DNA of 64,000 bases from JBGMEA01 sp963674555. GTDB lineage: Bacteria > Bacillota > Clostridia > Eubacteriales > Anaerofustaceae. Location of the stretch: NCBI GenBank assembly GCA_963674555.1, contig OY771429.1, positions 248,001 through 312,000 of the forward strand, written 5' to 3'. Shown here in pieces: positions 15,224 to 24,262 of this stretch. Each line of letters opens with the position of its first letter. Position 1 is the stretch's first letter. A program made the translations under genes and the position numbers. The notes beneath the pieces are model-generated. The model had not been told where the DNA came from. It saw only the letters and a program-made list of their open reading frames with translations, and made no database searches.

Positions 15224-15908
15224 CTTTATCGCTTATCAAATGTCCCTTATCTAAAACTATAACCCGTTTTTTCATTCGATCCACCATCGTGATGTCATGT
15301 GTCGCGATGATCACAGTCGTTCCGGTGTTGTTTATATCGGAAAGTAAATTCATGATACCGGCACTTGTAGCAGGGTCTAAATTACCTGTAGGTTCATCGC
15401 ATATTAAGATTTTAGGATGATTGATAATTGCACGTGCTATTGCAACGCGTTGTTGCTCTCCTCCGGAAAGCGAAGATGGATACTTTCTTGCTTTATCTCT
15501 CAACCCTACCATATTAAGTATTTTGGGGGTTAATCTATGAATTGTTTTGGGATTAGTTTGAACGGCTTCCATTGCAAATGCAATATTTTCATATACTGTT
15601 TTTGTTTCAAGTAATCTGAAATCTTGAAACACGACCCCTACTTGTCTACGGTAAAAAGGTAATTCTTTTTTACTTAATCTAACAACATCTTTCCCCGTAA
15701 CATAAATTTTTCCATCCGTAGGGACGATCTCTTTTAAAAGCAATTTTAGAATCGTTGATTTCCCGGCACCGCTTTTGCCGACAATAAATACAAATTCACC
15801 CTGTTCAATATTAATATTGATATCATGAAGCGAATAATATTCCTCTGTATCATATTTCATATAAAGATTTGTCAAATTAATCATGAAAACCAATACACTC
15901 TCTGTCAT
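15204..15908 (-). CDS. ftsE: Cell division ATP-binding protein FtsE
   Basis: A 234-residue ABC ATPase. Walker A is GKSGAGKST at about residues 43-51, Q-loop in GVVFQDFRLL, signature LSGGEQQRVAIARA at about 146-159, Walker B ILICDEPTGNLD and the switch His in IIATHD. These are typical of FtsE, which energises FtsX. The listed frame starts at ATG 15906-15908; an ATG eight codons in (15882-15884, MINLTNLYMKY) matches the usual FtsE N-terminus and is the likelier start, although neither has a perfect ribosome binding site. First gene of the ftsE-ftsX-M23 operon. Confidence 0.93.
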   Translation of the reverse strand: MTESVLVFMINLTNLYMKYDTEEYYSLHDININIEQGEFVFIVGKSGAGKSTILKLLLKEIVPTDGKIYVTGKDVVRLSKKELPFYRRQVGVVFQDFRLLETKTVYENIAFAMEAVQTNPKTIHRLTPKILNMVGLRDKARKYPSSLSGGEQQRVAIARAIINHPKILICDEPTGNLDPATSAGIMNLLSDINNTGTTVIIATHDITMVDRMKKRVIVLDKGHLISDKVGGYYN

Positions 15909-16243
15909 TTCTTTAAAAAATTATATCATATATTTTAGTCTGAAACAATAAACTTTCGAACGAATAATCTATAGATACAATATCTAAAATTCAGTCGAAA
16001 TTACTTCCTAATAATAGTTTTATACAATACTATATTTAATTTCGACACAATATAATTACTTTCAAAAATCAGAAAAATCTATTAAATATAACCCAAATAT
16101 ATCTTCCTCTATTCTGCATAAAAAATTAATAAAATATATATAATCAGACCGTAGAAATTTACCATTTTAATAGAAAAATATTTAGATATATGTTATGATT
16201 TATATAACTTAATGGACAATAATCATAAATCGCGGAGAAATGC
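15909..16243. other. 335-bp divergent intergenic region between ftsE and pgsA
   Basis: AT-rich, with no coding frame. GTCGAAATTA (15994-16003) and TAATTTCGAC (16037-16046) form a perfect 10-bp inverted repeat 33 bases apart. Promoters for ftsE (leftward) and pgsA (rightward) must lie here, but I see no strong consensus pair. Confidence 0.5.
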
Positions 16244-16798
16244 ATGAATAAAATCAATTGGAATGATTTTCGTAAATTACCTAATATATTATCTTTATTC
16301 CGAATTGTACTGATCCCGATCTTTTTATATGTTGTATTTATATTTGGTTTCGAAGACGGAAAGTACTTGATATTCTGTATTCTTCTTTTATCATGGCTCA
16401 CGGATATTTTAGATGGGATTGCAGCAAGAAAACTGAACATGATCACAGAGCTGGGTAAAATATTAGATCCCTTGGCTGATAAAGCAACACAAGTATCGAT
16501 CTTATTTGCACTCTGGATCGACAGACTGGTTCCTGGTTGGATATTTGTAATTATTTTCATAAAAGAACTCCTATTATTGATCGGTGCAATTTACTTAAAA
16601 AAAGTTATTAAAACCAATATTATACCCTCAAATTATTGGGGTAAAAGTGCTACGGGCGTTTTTTATATAAGTGCGGCATTATTGATCCTCGAAATACCTT
16701 GGGCTATTTACGGCATATATATTGCAGCAATATTGATGCTAATTGCTTTTAGCACATACGGTAAAATCGTATTTGGTATGCTCCATAAAGATCAATGA
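16244..16798 (+). CDS. pgsA: CDP-diacylglycerol--glycerol-3-phosphate 3-phosphatidyltransferase
   Basis: A 184-residue membrane enzyme that makes phosphatidylglycerol phosphate, the committed step of anionic phospholipid synthesis. The CDP-alcohol phosphotransferase motif D-G-x2-A-R-x8-G-x3-D-x3-D is complete at residues 57-79 (D57, G58, A61, R62, G71, D75, D79). Several TM helices follow (about 80-100, 104-120, 140-180). The start ATG follows GGAGAAATGC. It is followed by two tRNA-Gly genes. It could be a close paralogue using another head group, but length and the residues around the motif favour PgsA. Confidence 0.88.
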   Translation: MNKINWNDFRKLPNILSLFRIVLIPIFLYVVFIFGFEDGKYLIFCILLLSWLTDILDGIAARKLNMITELGKILDPLADKATQVSILFALWIDRLVPGWIFVIIFIKELLLLIGAIYLKKVIKTNIIPSNYWGKSATGVFYISAALLILEIPWAIYGIYIAAILMLIAFSTYGKIVFGMLHKDQ

Positions 16799-16833
16799 TC
16801 AGCATATTAAATTATGATGTTTCAGAAAATTTA

Positions 16834-16908
16834 GCGAAAGTGGCTCAGCGGTAGAGCATCGCCTTGCCAAGGCGAGGGTCGCGGGTTCGATTCCCGTCTT
16901 TCGCTCCA
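16834..16908 (+). tRNA. tRNA-Gly (anticodon GCC)
   Basis: Acceptor GCGAAAG with CTTTCGC, anticodon loop TTGCCAA, T-loop TTCGATT, discriminator T, encoded CCA. It lies three bases upstream of a second tRNA-Gly. Confidence 0.95.
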
Positions 16909-16911
16909 TTT

Positions 16912-16985
16912 GCGGGTGTAGCTCAATGGCAGAGCATCGGCTTCCCAAGCCGGCTACGAGGGTTCGATTCCCTTCACCCGCTCCA
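16912..16985 (+). tRNA. tRNA-Gly (anticodon CCC)
   Basis: Acceptor GCGGGTG with CACCCGC, anticodon loop TTCCCAA, T-loop TTCGATT, discriminator T, encoded CCA. Tandem with tRNA-Gly(GCC). Confidence 0.95.
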
Positions 16986-17112
16986 ATCTAATTTACTTGA
17001 CCTATTATTTTGAATAGTTTATAATATTTTCATAAACTATACCTAATATATCAAATCCTGCTAGTAAAATTTTACATTAAAACATTTTTTCCGTAAATTC
17101 CAGCCTTTTCAG

Positions 17113-17157
17113 TTTACTTGATATTTACATAGACGTTACACCAGTATGATTTATAAA
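17113..17157 (+). promoter_or_regulatory. Pho-box-type direct repeats and promoter of the pst-pho operon
   Basis: TTTACT (17113), TTTACA (17124) and GTTACA (17135) start exactly 11 bases apart, the spacing of PhoB/PhoP binding sites. A -10-like TATGAT (17145) or TATAAA (17152) follows, with no separate -35 needed. The response regulator that would bind is encoded in the same operon. Confidence 0.7.
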
Positions 17158-17211
17158 TAACTTATTCCATATTAGTATTGTGGTACAACCATTAATTAAA
17201 AGGAGAAAAAA

Positions 17212-18018
17212 ATGAAAAAAATTACTATTATTGGTTTATCATTGTTTATGGTTATCGCATTGTTTGCGGGATGTACTGATCAAGGGATGTCCGGAACCGT
17301 AACAATGGCGGGTTCCACATCAATGGAAAAACTCGCAAAAGCTTTAGGCGAAGGATTTGAAACAGAAAACGAAGGAGTTACCGTTGACGTACAAGCCGGC
17401 GGTTCAAGTGCTGGTTACGCACAATGTTCTGACGGAAGTGTCGATATCGGAAATTTAAGCCGTGGATTGAAAGACACTGAAAAAAGTGCAGATATCCTCG
17501 AAAATATTGTTGCATACGACGGTATCGCAGTAGTTGTTAACCCTGCAAACACAGTAACTGCACTAACATCTGAACAGATTGCAATGATCTACAAAGGTGA
17601 AATAACGAATTGGAATGAAGTAGGCGGAGCTGATGCTGAGATCGTTGTTATCGGAAGAGAAGCCGGAAGCGGAACAAGAGATGGTTTTGAATCAGTATTG
17701 GACGTTGAAGACATGTGCATGTATGATTCTGAACTTACTGAAACAGGTTCGGTAAAGACAACTGTTGCAGCAACTGAAGGTGCAATCGGATATATCTCAT
17801 TGGGCTATGTCGATGATACTGTTGTCGCATTAACTGTTGATGGTGTTTATCCAACAACAGAAACTGTACAAGATAATTCTTACGCAGTACAACGACCTTT
17901 CCTAATGATCATTAAGGCTGACAACGAAAGTGAAGAAGCTTTAGCATTTTTAGAGTATGTTTTAAGCGATGAAGGTCAAGCTATCGTAGAACAACTACAC
18001 TTTGTACCTGTACAATAA
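17212..18018 (+). CDS. pstS: Phosphate ABC transporter substrate-binding lipoprotein
   Basis: A 268-residue lipoprotein with signal peptide and lipobox ALFAGC (Cys at about 21). The mature part begins with the PstS phosphate-binding signature VTMAGSTSMEKLAKAL, then DVQAGGSSAGYAQC, a second site GREAGSGTRDGF at about 148-159 and AATEGAIGYISLGYV. It captures phosphate outside the membrane for PstCA. The start ATG follows AAAGGAG. It is the first gene behind the Pho-type repeats and is separated from pstC by a hairpin that probably raises its mRNA level relative to the permeases. Length is typical of the compact Gram-positive PstS type. Confidence 0.95.
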   Translation: MKKITIIGLSLFMVIALFAGCTDQGMSGTVTMAGSTSMEKLAKALGEGFETENEGVTVDVQAGGSSAGYAQCSDGSVDIGNLSRGLKDTEKSADILENIVAYDGIAVVVNPANTVTALTSEQIAMIYKGEITNWNEVGGADAEIVVIGREAGSGTRDGFESVLDVEDMCMYDSELTETGSVKTTVAATEGAIGYISLGYVDDTVVALTVDGVYPTTETVQDNSYAVQRPFLMIIKADNESEEALAFLEYVLSDEGQAIVEQLHFVPVQ

Positions 18019-18042
18019 TATACTTTTACGCTTAATGGAATC

Positions 18043-18066
18043 GGGCAGACTTTATGTCTGCCCTTT
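18043..18066 (+). terminator. Intercistronic hairpin between pstS and pstC
   Basis: GGGCAGAC (18043-18050) / GTCTGCCC (18056-18063) with a TTTAT loop and only a short TTTCC tail. It is a likely partial terminator or 3'-end stabiliser allowing more PstS than permease. Confidence 0.65.
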
Positions 18067-18091
18067 CCTTACATTTTGACAAGGATAATAC

Positions 18092-18976
18092 ATGAAAAAG
18101 AAAAATAACAAAAACAACAGAAAATCCAAAACTGTAGAATTAATATTTTTATTTTGTTCGATCTTTGCTGTGATCATGCTTGCACTGATTACGGTTTTCA
18201 TGCTTATGCAAGGTTTACCCGCCATTGAAGAAGTTGGTATATGGAAATTTGTTTCCGGAACAATTTGGAAACCAACTGCCGCTGAACCTTCGTACGGCAT
18301 TTTACCAATGATCCTATCCTCATTATACGCTACTTTTGGAGCAATTGTCTTAGGTGTTCCACTGGGCGTTTTTACAGCTGTTTTCATGAGTAAAATAGCT
18401 CCAAAACCCTTGGTTAAAATTCTTACACCCCTTGTTGATCTTCTTGCCGGAGTTCCATCGGTTATTTACGGATTTGTAGGGCTGATCGTTCTTGTTCCAT
18501 TTGTAGCGACAGTTTTCAATATTGCTTTTGGTGCAACTTTAATGACTGCTATGATATTGCTAGCGATAATGATTTTGCCCACTATTATTTCTATTGCCAA
18601 AACAAGTCTCGAAAGTGTGCCCGATACATACGAAGAAGCTTCTTATGCCTTAGGAGCAACTAAGATCCAAACAATCTTTAAAGTTACAATACCGGCTGCA
18701 AGCTCCGGAATCCTTTCAGGTGTTATATTAGGGATCGGACGCGCTATCGGTGAAACAATGGCTGTTATCCTGGTATCAGGTAATACAGTTAATATGCCTG
18801 AGCTCCTTGGATCAGTACGATTATTAACTTCGGGAATTGTTTCGGAAATGTCGTATGCAGATGCTTTCCACAGACAAGTTTTGTTTGGGATAGGTCTGGT
18901 CTTATTCGTATTTATCATGATCATCAATTTAGTTTTAAATGTCATAATAAAAAATTATGATAAAAAATATAGGTGA
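18092..18976 (+). CDS. pstC: Phosphate ABC transporter permease PstC
   Basis: A 294-residue inner-membrane permease with about six TM helices, TM1 at about 14-42. The ABC permease EAA loop is present: SLESVPDTYEEASYALGATKIQTIFKV at about 170-197, with the G-A-T-K core contacting PstB. GRAIGETMAVILVSGN near 223 is a PstC hallmark. The start ATG follows AAGGATAATAC. It is followed 10 bases later by pstA. It forms the phosphate channel together with PstA. Confidence 0.95.
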   Translation: MKKKNNKNNRKSKTVELIFLFCSIFAVIMLALITVFMLMQGLPAIEEVGIWKFVSGTIWKPTAAEPSYGILPMILSSLYATFGAIVLGVPLGVFTAVFMSKIAPKPLVKILTPLVDLLAGVPSVIYGFVGLIVLVPFVATVFNIAFGATLMTAMILLAIMILPTIISIAKTSLESVPDTYEEASYALGATKIQTIFKVTIPAASSGILSGVILGIGRAIGETMAVILVSGNTVNMPELLGSVRLLTSGIVSEMSYADAFHRQVLFGIGLVLFVFIMIINLVLNVIIKNYDKKYR

Positions 18977-18986
18977 ATAGTATAAA

Positions 18987-19820
18987 ATGAAAAAAATAAC
19001 AGACTCGATATTAAAAACACTGATTTGGGCAAGCGGATTATTTGTATTGGTCTTATCGATTGCTCTTATCTGTTATATATTCGTACGGGGCTTGCCATAT
19101 GTAACATTTAAATTACTGACTACTGCTCCTAGTGAGTTAAAAGGCACATATGGAATACTCCCAATGATTTTAAACACTGTTTATATCATTGTCATAACAT
19201 TACTGATTTCAACTCCTATCGGTATTGGTGCGGCAATTTATCTTAACGAATATTCAAAATCGACCAATAAAATCGTAAAAATAATTGAATTTACGATCGA
19301 AACACTTGCGGGAATACCATCCATCATATATGGGCTATTCGGCTTTATGTTTTTTGTTACTTTCCTCCAACTGCGAATGTCCATACTTTCCGGTGCTTTA
19401 ACTGTCGCAATTGTCATTTTACCTACTATTATCCGCACAACTCAAGAATCACTTAAAACAGTACCTGAGAATTATCGTGAAGGTTCTTTGGCTTTGGGTT
19501 CGAGTAAGTTTCAATTAATACGTACTATTTTGATACCTTCAGCGATGCCCGGCATCATAACAGCAATTATTTTGAGTATCGGGCGGATCGTAGGGGAATC
19601 AGCAGCTCTTATATTTACATCCGGAATAGGTTATTCCATGCCAAAAGGCGTTTTCTCACATCTATTTAAAAGCGGAGCCACTTTGACTGTCCAGTTATAC
19701 CAATATCTTGCTCGAGGAGAAAGTCTGGATGTATGTTTCGCGATAGCGGCAATTTTAATAATTATTGTATTGATCGTAAATATATCTACAAAATACTTGA
19801 GTAAGAAATTAGCAAAATAA
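18987..19820 (+). CDS. pstA: Phosphate ABC transporter permease PstA
   Basis: A 277-residue permease paralogous to PstC, with about six TM segments. Characteristic stretches are GIGAAIYLNEYSK at about 73-85, the cytoplasmic ESLKTVPENYREGSLALGSSK EAA-type loop at about 155-175, and IGRIVGESAALIFTSG at about 193-208. It pairs with PstC and is driven by PstB, encoded 14 bases downstream. Length and motifs are standard. Confidence 0.95.
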   Translation: MKKITDSILKTLIWASGLFVLVLSIALICYIFVRGLPYVTFKLLTTAPSELKGTYGILPMILNTVYIIVITLLISTPIGIGAAIYLNEYSKSTNKIVKIIEFTIETLAGIPSIIYGLFGFMFFVTFLQLRMSILSGALTVAIVILPTIIRTTQESLKTVPENYREGSLALGSSKFQLIRTILIPSAMPGIITAIILSIGRIVGESAALIFTSGIGYSMPKGVFSHLFKSGATLTVQLYQYLARGESLDVCFAIAAILIIIVLIVNISTKYLSKKLAK

Positions 19821-19834
19821 ATGAGGTTTACAAT

Positions 19835-20590
19835 ATGGAACACCAAATAAGCACAAGAGATTTAAATCTGTTTTACTCCGAAAATCATGCTCTGAAAGAT
19901 ATCGATTTCGATGTTGATGAAAACGAAATCGTTGCTTTGATCGGTCCTTCAGGCTGCGGAAAATCTACTTTTTTAAAAACGTTAAATAGGATGAATGACT
20001 TGATTGAAAATGTAAAGATCACTGGCGAAGTATTGATTGACGGTGAAAATATATATAATAAAGATATCGATGTAATCGCATTGAGAAAGAAAGTAGGCAT
20101 GGTTTTTCAAAAACCAAACCCCTTCCCTATGACGATTTACGATAATATCACATACGGTCCAAAAATACATGGACAAAAAAATAAAGCACAATTGGACCAA
20201 ATCGTAGAAGAGAGTCTGAAAGGTGCTGCACTTTGGGAAGAAGTTAAAGATAGATTAAAAAAACCTGCATTAGGTTTATCCGGCGGTCAACAACAAAGGT
20301 TATGCATCGCACGCGCTATCGCTGTCCAACCTGAGATTTTATTAATGGATGAACCTACATCCGCCTTAGATCCGATCTCTACTCTTTCGATTGAAGAATT
20401 GATGATCTCACTGAAAGAAAAGTATACTGTTATCATCGTTACACACAACATGCAACAAGCGGCAAGAATTTCAGATAAAACAGCATTTTTCTTTATGGGA
20501 GAATTGATAGAATACGATGAAACTCAAAAAATATTCTACGCACCTACCCAAAAGAAAACCGAAGATTATATTACAGGAAGATTTGGTTGA
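19835..20590 (+). CDS. pstB: Phosphate ABC transporter ATP-binding protein PstB
   Basis: A 251-residue ABC ATPase: Walker A GPSGCGKST at about residues 34-42, LNRMNDLI and GEVLIDGENIY typical of PstB, Q-loop GMVFQKPNPFPM, signature LSGGQQQRLCIARA, Walker B ILLMDEPTSALDP, and switch His in IIVTHNM. The C-terminal ETQKIFYAPTQKKTEDYITGRFG matches PstB closely. It energises phosphate import by PstSCA. The start ATG has only a weak upstream GAGG. Confidence 0.96.
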   Translation: MEHQISTRDLNLFYSENHALKDIDFDVDENEIVALIGPSGCGKSTFLKTLNRMNDLIENVKITGEVLIDGENIYNKDIDVIALRKKVGMVFQKPNPFPMTIYDNITYGPKIHGQKNKAQLDQIVEESLKGAALWEEVKDRLKKPALGLSGGQQQRLCIARAIAVQPEILLMDEPTSALDPISTLSIEELMISLKEKYTVIIVTHNMQQAARISDKTAFFFMGELIEYDETQKIFYAPTQKKTEDYITGRFG

Positions 20591-20618
20591 TCACCAGCCG
20601 CAAAAGTAGGAGGATAAT

Positions 20619-21314
20619 ATGAACAGTATTCGAAATCATTTTGAAAAAGAATTGACTCTTTTATACAACGATCTCGTAAAAATGGCAGCTTTGATAGAAG
20701 ATTCAATACAAAAATCTATCGTTGTCATCAAAACGATGGATGAAAATCTAGCGGAAGAAATCATAATAAACGATAAAGAAATCAACGCAATGGAGAAATC
20801 CATTGAAAACAGATGCTTAACGTTACTATTGCGTCAACAACCTGTAGCCTCTGATCTGCGCTTGATTTCAGCTGCTCTAAAAATGATCACAGATATGGAA
20901 CGCATTGGCGACCATGCAAAAGACATTTCCGAAATTGTTAAATTATCCGATATAAAAGAAATATCCGAATATGCTAACGATTTACCGGATATGGCACAAA
21001 AAGCAATAGATATGGTAAAAAACAGTATCACTGCTTTTATCAATAAAGATGTACCTTTGGCACGCGATACGATCAACAAAGACGACGAGGTAGATGAATT
21101 ATTTATTATTGTTAAGGATGAGCTATCAAAAGCTATGCAAACGCAAAAGGGGCATATGGATGAAATGTTAGATGTTATAATGATCGCGAAATACTTGGAG
21201 AGAATTGCCGATCATGCTGTCAATATATGCGAATGGGTAAATTACATGATTACAGGAAAGCACACAAATTATGAATATTATGAAAAACCGGATGGGTTGA
21301 TAAAAGATGAGTAA
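20619..21314 (+). CDS. phoU: Phosphate transport regulator PhoU
   Basis: A 231-residue all-helical protein with two PhoU repeats, each bearing the conserved metal-binding E/D-x-x-x-D-type helices: ALKMITDMERIGDHAKDI at about 87-104 and MIAKYLERIADHAVNICEW at about 188-206. PhoU links Pst transport status to the PhoR kinase. Here it sits between pstB and the two-component genes, as expected for that role. The start follows AGGAGGATAAT. The stop overlaps the phoB start (ATGAGTAA). Confidence 0.95.
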   Translation: MNSIRNHFEKELTLLYNDLVKMAALIEDSIQKSIVVIKTMDENLAEEIIINDKEINAMEKSIENRCLTLLLRQQPVASDLRLISAALKMITDMERIGDHAKDISEIVKLSDIKEISEYANDLPDMAQKAIDMVKNSITAFINKDVPLARDTINKDDEVDELFIIVKDELSKAMQTQKGHMDEMLDVIMIAKYLERIADHAVNICEWVNYMITGKHTNYEYYEKPDGLIKDE

Positions 21315-21993
21315 TTATGTTTATATAGTTGAAGATGACGAAAACATCCAGAAACTTCTTTCATTAGCATTAAAAACAATTAATTGCACAATCAAAACTT
21401 TCGATAACGGTGAAGATATGCTTGCGGAATGCAAAATACAGATACCTGATTTAATTTTTCTGGATATTATGCTACCGGGAGCAGATGGATTTGAAATATT
21501 AAGGATATTAAAATCAAATGAAGAATACCAAGATATACCTGTCATTATCTTAACTGCTAAATCAGATGAAACCGATACGGTTGTCGGATTGGAAGGTGGA
21601 GCTGAAGATTATTTGACGAAACCATTCAGCGTCTTGGAACTTTTAGCGCGAACAAAGAAGATATTAGCACGCACACAGAATAATTCAAATACAAATATTA
21701 TTGATTATAAAGATATTAAGATCAATAAAGATATGTTTGAGGTATATAAGTCAGCCAAACAACTTGATCTTACGATGAAAGAGTTTCAACTACTTATTAT
21801 GTTAATAGAAAACCAAGGGCGTGTCGTCTTAAGAAATGAACTGCTGGATAAAATTTGGGGTATTGATTTTGAAGGTGAGACACGCACTCTTGATATGCAC
21901 ATAAAAACATTACGAGCGAAACTCGACGACAATGCGGAGAATCCAACCTATATTAAAACGGTTCGCGGAGCCGGATATACAATGATGCAATGA
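21307..21993 (+). CDS. phoB: Phosphate response regulator, OmpR/PhoB family
   Basis: A 228-residue response regulator. The receiver domain (1-118) has the acidic pair E9-D11, phosphoacceptor D53 in FLDIMLPG and Lys in ILTAKSDE. The C-terminal winged helix (about 130-228) has TMKEFQLLIMLIENQGRVVLR and the end motif TYIKTVRGAGYTM, typical of PhoB/PhoP. It overlaps phoU by 8 bases and is followed 7 bases later by the histidine kinase. It presumably binds the 11-bp repeats before pstS, giving autoregulation. In Bacillus the same protein is called PhoP. Confidence 0.92.
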   Translation: MSNYVYIVEDDENIQKLLSLALKTINCTIKTFDNGEDMLAECKIQIPDLIFLDIMLPGADGFEILRILKSNEEYQDIPVIILTAKSDETDTVVGLEGGAEDYLTKPFSVLELLARTKKILARTQNNSNTNIIDYKDIKINKDMFEVYKSAKQLDLTMKEFQLLIMLIENQGRVVLRNELLDKIWGIDFEGETRTLDMHIKTLRAKLDDNAENPTYIKTVRGAGYTMMQ

Positions 21994-22000
21994 GGTAGAA

Positions 22001-23704
22001 ATGCGAAAAAAATTTTTTATCAGATCTCTGATGATCTCTTTGTTGAGCATATTGATTTTCGCAGTATGTTCTTCATTTATTATGTTTCAAATAGATAAAC
22101 AACAGCATGCTGAAAAAATAGAGTTGTATTTAGCAACTGTTCTATCATATCAGGATATTTCTGATGATTATCAATTGCAAGCAAACAATATATCAGATTT
22201 GTATGGTACTGATTTAAGAGTAACTATAATTGACATAAACGGATTCGTATTAGCTGATTCTGTCATGGACAGTTCTCAAATGGAGAATCACTCCGATCGT
22301 GAAGAGATCATAGATGCAATTGCTTTTGGTGAAGGTACATCTGTCAGGTATTCAACTACAATCAAAAAAAATGTGCTTTATGTTGCCATAAAGACAGATA
22401 CCGATGTGATTTTGAGAGGAATGATCCCTATTTCAAGTCTCCTCTCAAATTTGATCGATCTAATGCCCTATATTTTTTTAGCGGCGCTGATCGCATTTAT
22501 TATTTCGATATTCACTTCTAAAATTTCCGCAAGAGACTCTATGAAACCCTTATTAAGTATTATAGATCAAATGACTCGCATCAGTCATGGTGAATATTCC
22601 GCCTCGGTTGCTTATTCCGAATACAATGAACTAAACGACCTGGTTACGAGTATAAATGCTCTGACCGGCGCGATTCATCATTCTATGGAAGAGATCAACA
22701 CAGAAAAGGATAAACTTAGTTTTATATTAAATAACATCAGCCAAGGTGTGATACTCTTAGATGATTTTTATAAAATCGTTCACTGCAACGATTCTGCCAG
22801 AAAGGTTTTCGATTTAGACCGAAAGCCCGGCATGACATTATTTGAACTTACGAGAAAAAACACGATTATAAATGCTGTTGAAAAAGCAAAAGAAAATATT
22901 GCAACACACTTTGAATTACCGATGAATAATAGTAAAGAAATTTATAATGTATCAGTTCTTCCGGTTGCAGATGAAGCATATGAAGGAAATGTTTTTTTGA
23001 TCTTCACTGATATTACACAAAGCAAAAATAATGAGAAATTACGCAAAGAATTTTTCTCAAATGCTTCACATGAACTGCGCACACCAATAACTTCAATTAT
23101 GGGTTTTTCTGAAATGATCAGTAACAATATTGAAGATGATCCGGAATCAATAAAGAACCATGCTTCAATTATCCACAGAGAATCAGAAAAACTTTCTGCG
23201 CTATTGAATGATATGCTTGTTATATCTTCACTGGAAGAATCAAATGAACGAAAACCCAGTGAATCACTAATGGTCAAACCGATCATCCAAGAAGTTATCG
23301 ATGGTTTATCCGGCACAGCCATTCAAAAAAATATCGATATTCATTTGGAGTGTGATGACACTACTGAATTAGGCATTGATAAACACAACTTTATCAATAT
23401 GATGATGAATCTTGTGGAGAATGGTATTAAATACGGCAAAGAGGATGGGAACATCTGGATCACAGTAAAAAGTGAATCCGATAAAACAGTAATTACTGTA
23501 AAAGATGACGGCATCGGTATCGACAGAGCTGATTTGCCGAGAATCTTTGAACGTTTGTACAGAGTCGATAAAAGCAGAAACAGCAAAATACGCGGTACAG
23601 GCCTCGGACTGTCAATCGTTAAACATATCGTTCAAAAGTACAAAGGTGAGATATCAGTAGAATCAACTTTAAATGCAGGAACAGAGTTTACAATAATCTT
23701 TTGA
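22001..23704 (+). CDS. phoR: Phosphate sensor histidine kinase
   Basis: A 567-residue membrane sensor kinase: TM1 at about 9-29, an extracytoplasmic sensor of about 120 residues, TM2 at about 152-173, HAMP linker to about 230, PAS domain at about 238-340, HisKA with phosphoacceptor H357 in FFSNASHELRTPI, then HATPase_c with N-box (MMNLVENGIKYG), G1 (DDGIGI), F-box (IFERLYRVDKSR) and G2 (GTGLGLSIV). Domain order is that of Gram-positive PhoR. It is the last gene of the pst-pho operon and ends in a strong terminator. Confidence 0.93.
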   Translation: MRKKFFIRSLMISLLSILIFAVCSSFIMFQIDKQQHAEKIELYLATVLSYQDISDDYQLQANNISDLYGTDLRVTIIDINGFVLADSVMDSSQMENHSDREEIIDAIAFGEGTSVRYSTTIKKNVLYVAIKTDTDVILRGMIPISSLLSNLIDLMPYIFLAALIAFIISIFTSKISARDSMKPLLSIIDQMTRISHGEYSASVAYSEYNELNDLVTSINALTGAIHHSMEEINTEKDKLSFILNNISQGVILLDDFYKIVHCNDSARKVFDLDRKPGMTLFELTRKNTIINAVEKAKENIATHFELPMNNSKEIYNVSVLPVADEAYEGNVFLIFTDITQSKNNEKLRKEFFSNASHELRTPITSIMGFSEMISNNIEDDPESIKNHASIIHRESEKLSALLNDMLVISSLEESNERKPSESLMVKPIIQEVIDGLSGTAIQKNIDIHLECDDTTELGIDKHNFINMMMNLVENGIKYGKEDGNIWITVKSESDKTVITVKDDGIGIDRADLPRIFERLYRVDKSRNSKIRGTGLGLSIVKHIVQKYKGEISVESTLNAGTEFTIIF

Positions 23705-23732
23705 TCTTATTATTATTAATAACTTTGAAAGT

Positions 23733-23763
23733 AAAAAAACAAACGTAATGCGTTTGTTTTTTT
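23733..23763. terminator. Terminator after phoR, shared with the convergent gene
   Basis: AAAAACAAACG / CGTTTGTTTTT stem with a TAATG loop. Flanking A- and T-runs make it bidirectional. Confidence 0.85.
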
Positions 23764-24262
23764 ATGTACCCCAAATATTATTTTTAATCAGCTTTAGATA
23801 ATTCATATTTTTTAGTGCTAGAAAAATAAAAACTAGAATAATAACATGGATGAGCAACGGAATATAAGCACCGGTTGCAATACAAACGAGAGAATCAATA
23901 ATATAAAACATGATCACATTGATATAGCCGATACGTTTTTGATAGACAGCAAAAAATGCTGAAAGCACAAATGAAAGGATGATGATCGCAAATGCTGCAT
24001 AAAAAGCAATACCGAAAACTATATTTCCTTGTGCAAATCGATTATACCCCATCGAAAAAAGTTTTTCGATAAGTACTAAATTTATAAAAGTTAAATGAAT
24101 ATCGATTTTCAAAATCAGTAATCCGGCTTGAAACAATGAAAAAATCGCGGCAAGATATACTGCAAATGAATATACTTTAATCTTTATCTCACATAATCTT
24201 TTAGCTTCAAGATATTCTTGATAATTCATACTCTCTTTATTCCTTCTTTTAGAATCTGCCAA
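23762..24262 (-). CDS. Integral membrane protein of unknown function
   Basis: Up to 166 residues with four hydrophobic segments at about 29-52, 84-112, 115-135 and 138-152. The likelier start is ATG 24227-24229 (MNYQEYLEAKR), giving 155 residues, preceded by AAGGAATAAAGAGAGT; this avoids the 14-base overlap with murB that the longer frame needs. No conserved polar motif that I recognise. It follows murB on the same strand and ends in the shared terminator, so it is probably the last gene of an EamA-murB-orf unit. Function cannot be given. Confidence 0.65.
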   Translation of the reverse strand: MADSKRRNKESMNYQEYLEAKRLCEIKIKVYSFAVYLAAIFSLFQAGLLILKIDIHLTFINLVLIEKLFSMGYNRFAQGNIVFGIAFYAAFAIIILSFVLSAFFAVYQKRIGYINVIMFYIIDSLVCIATGAYIPLLIHVIILVFIFLALKNMNYLKLIKNNIWGT

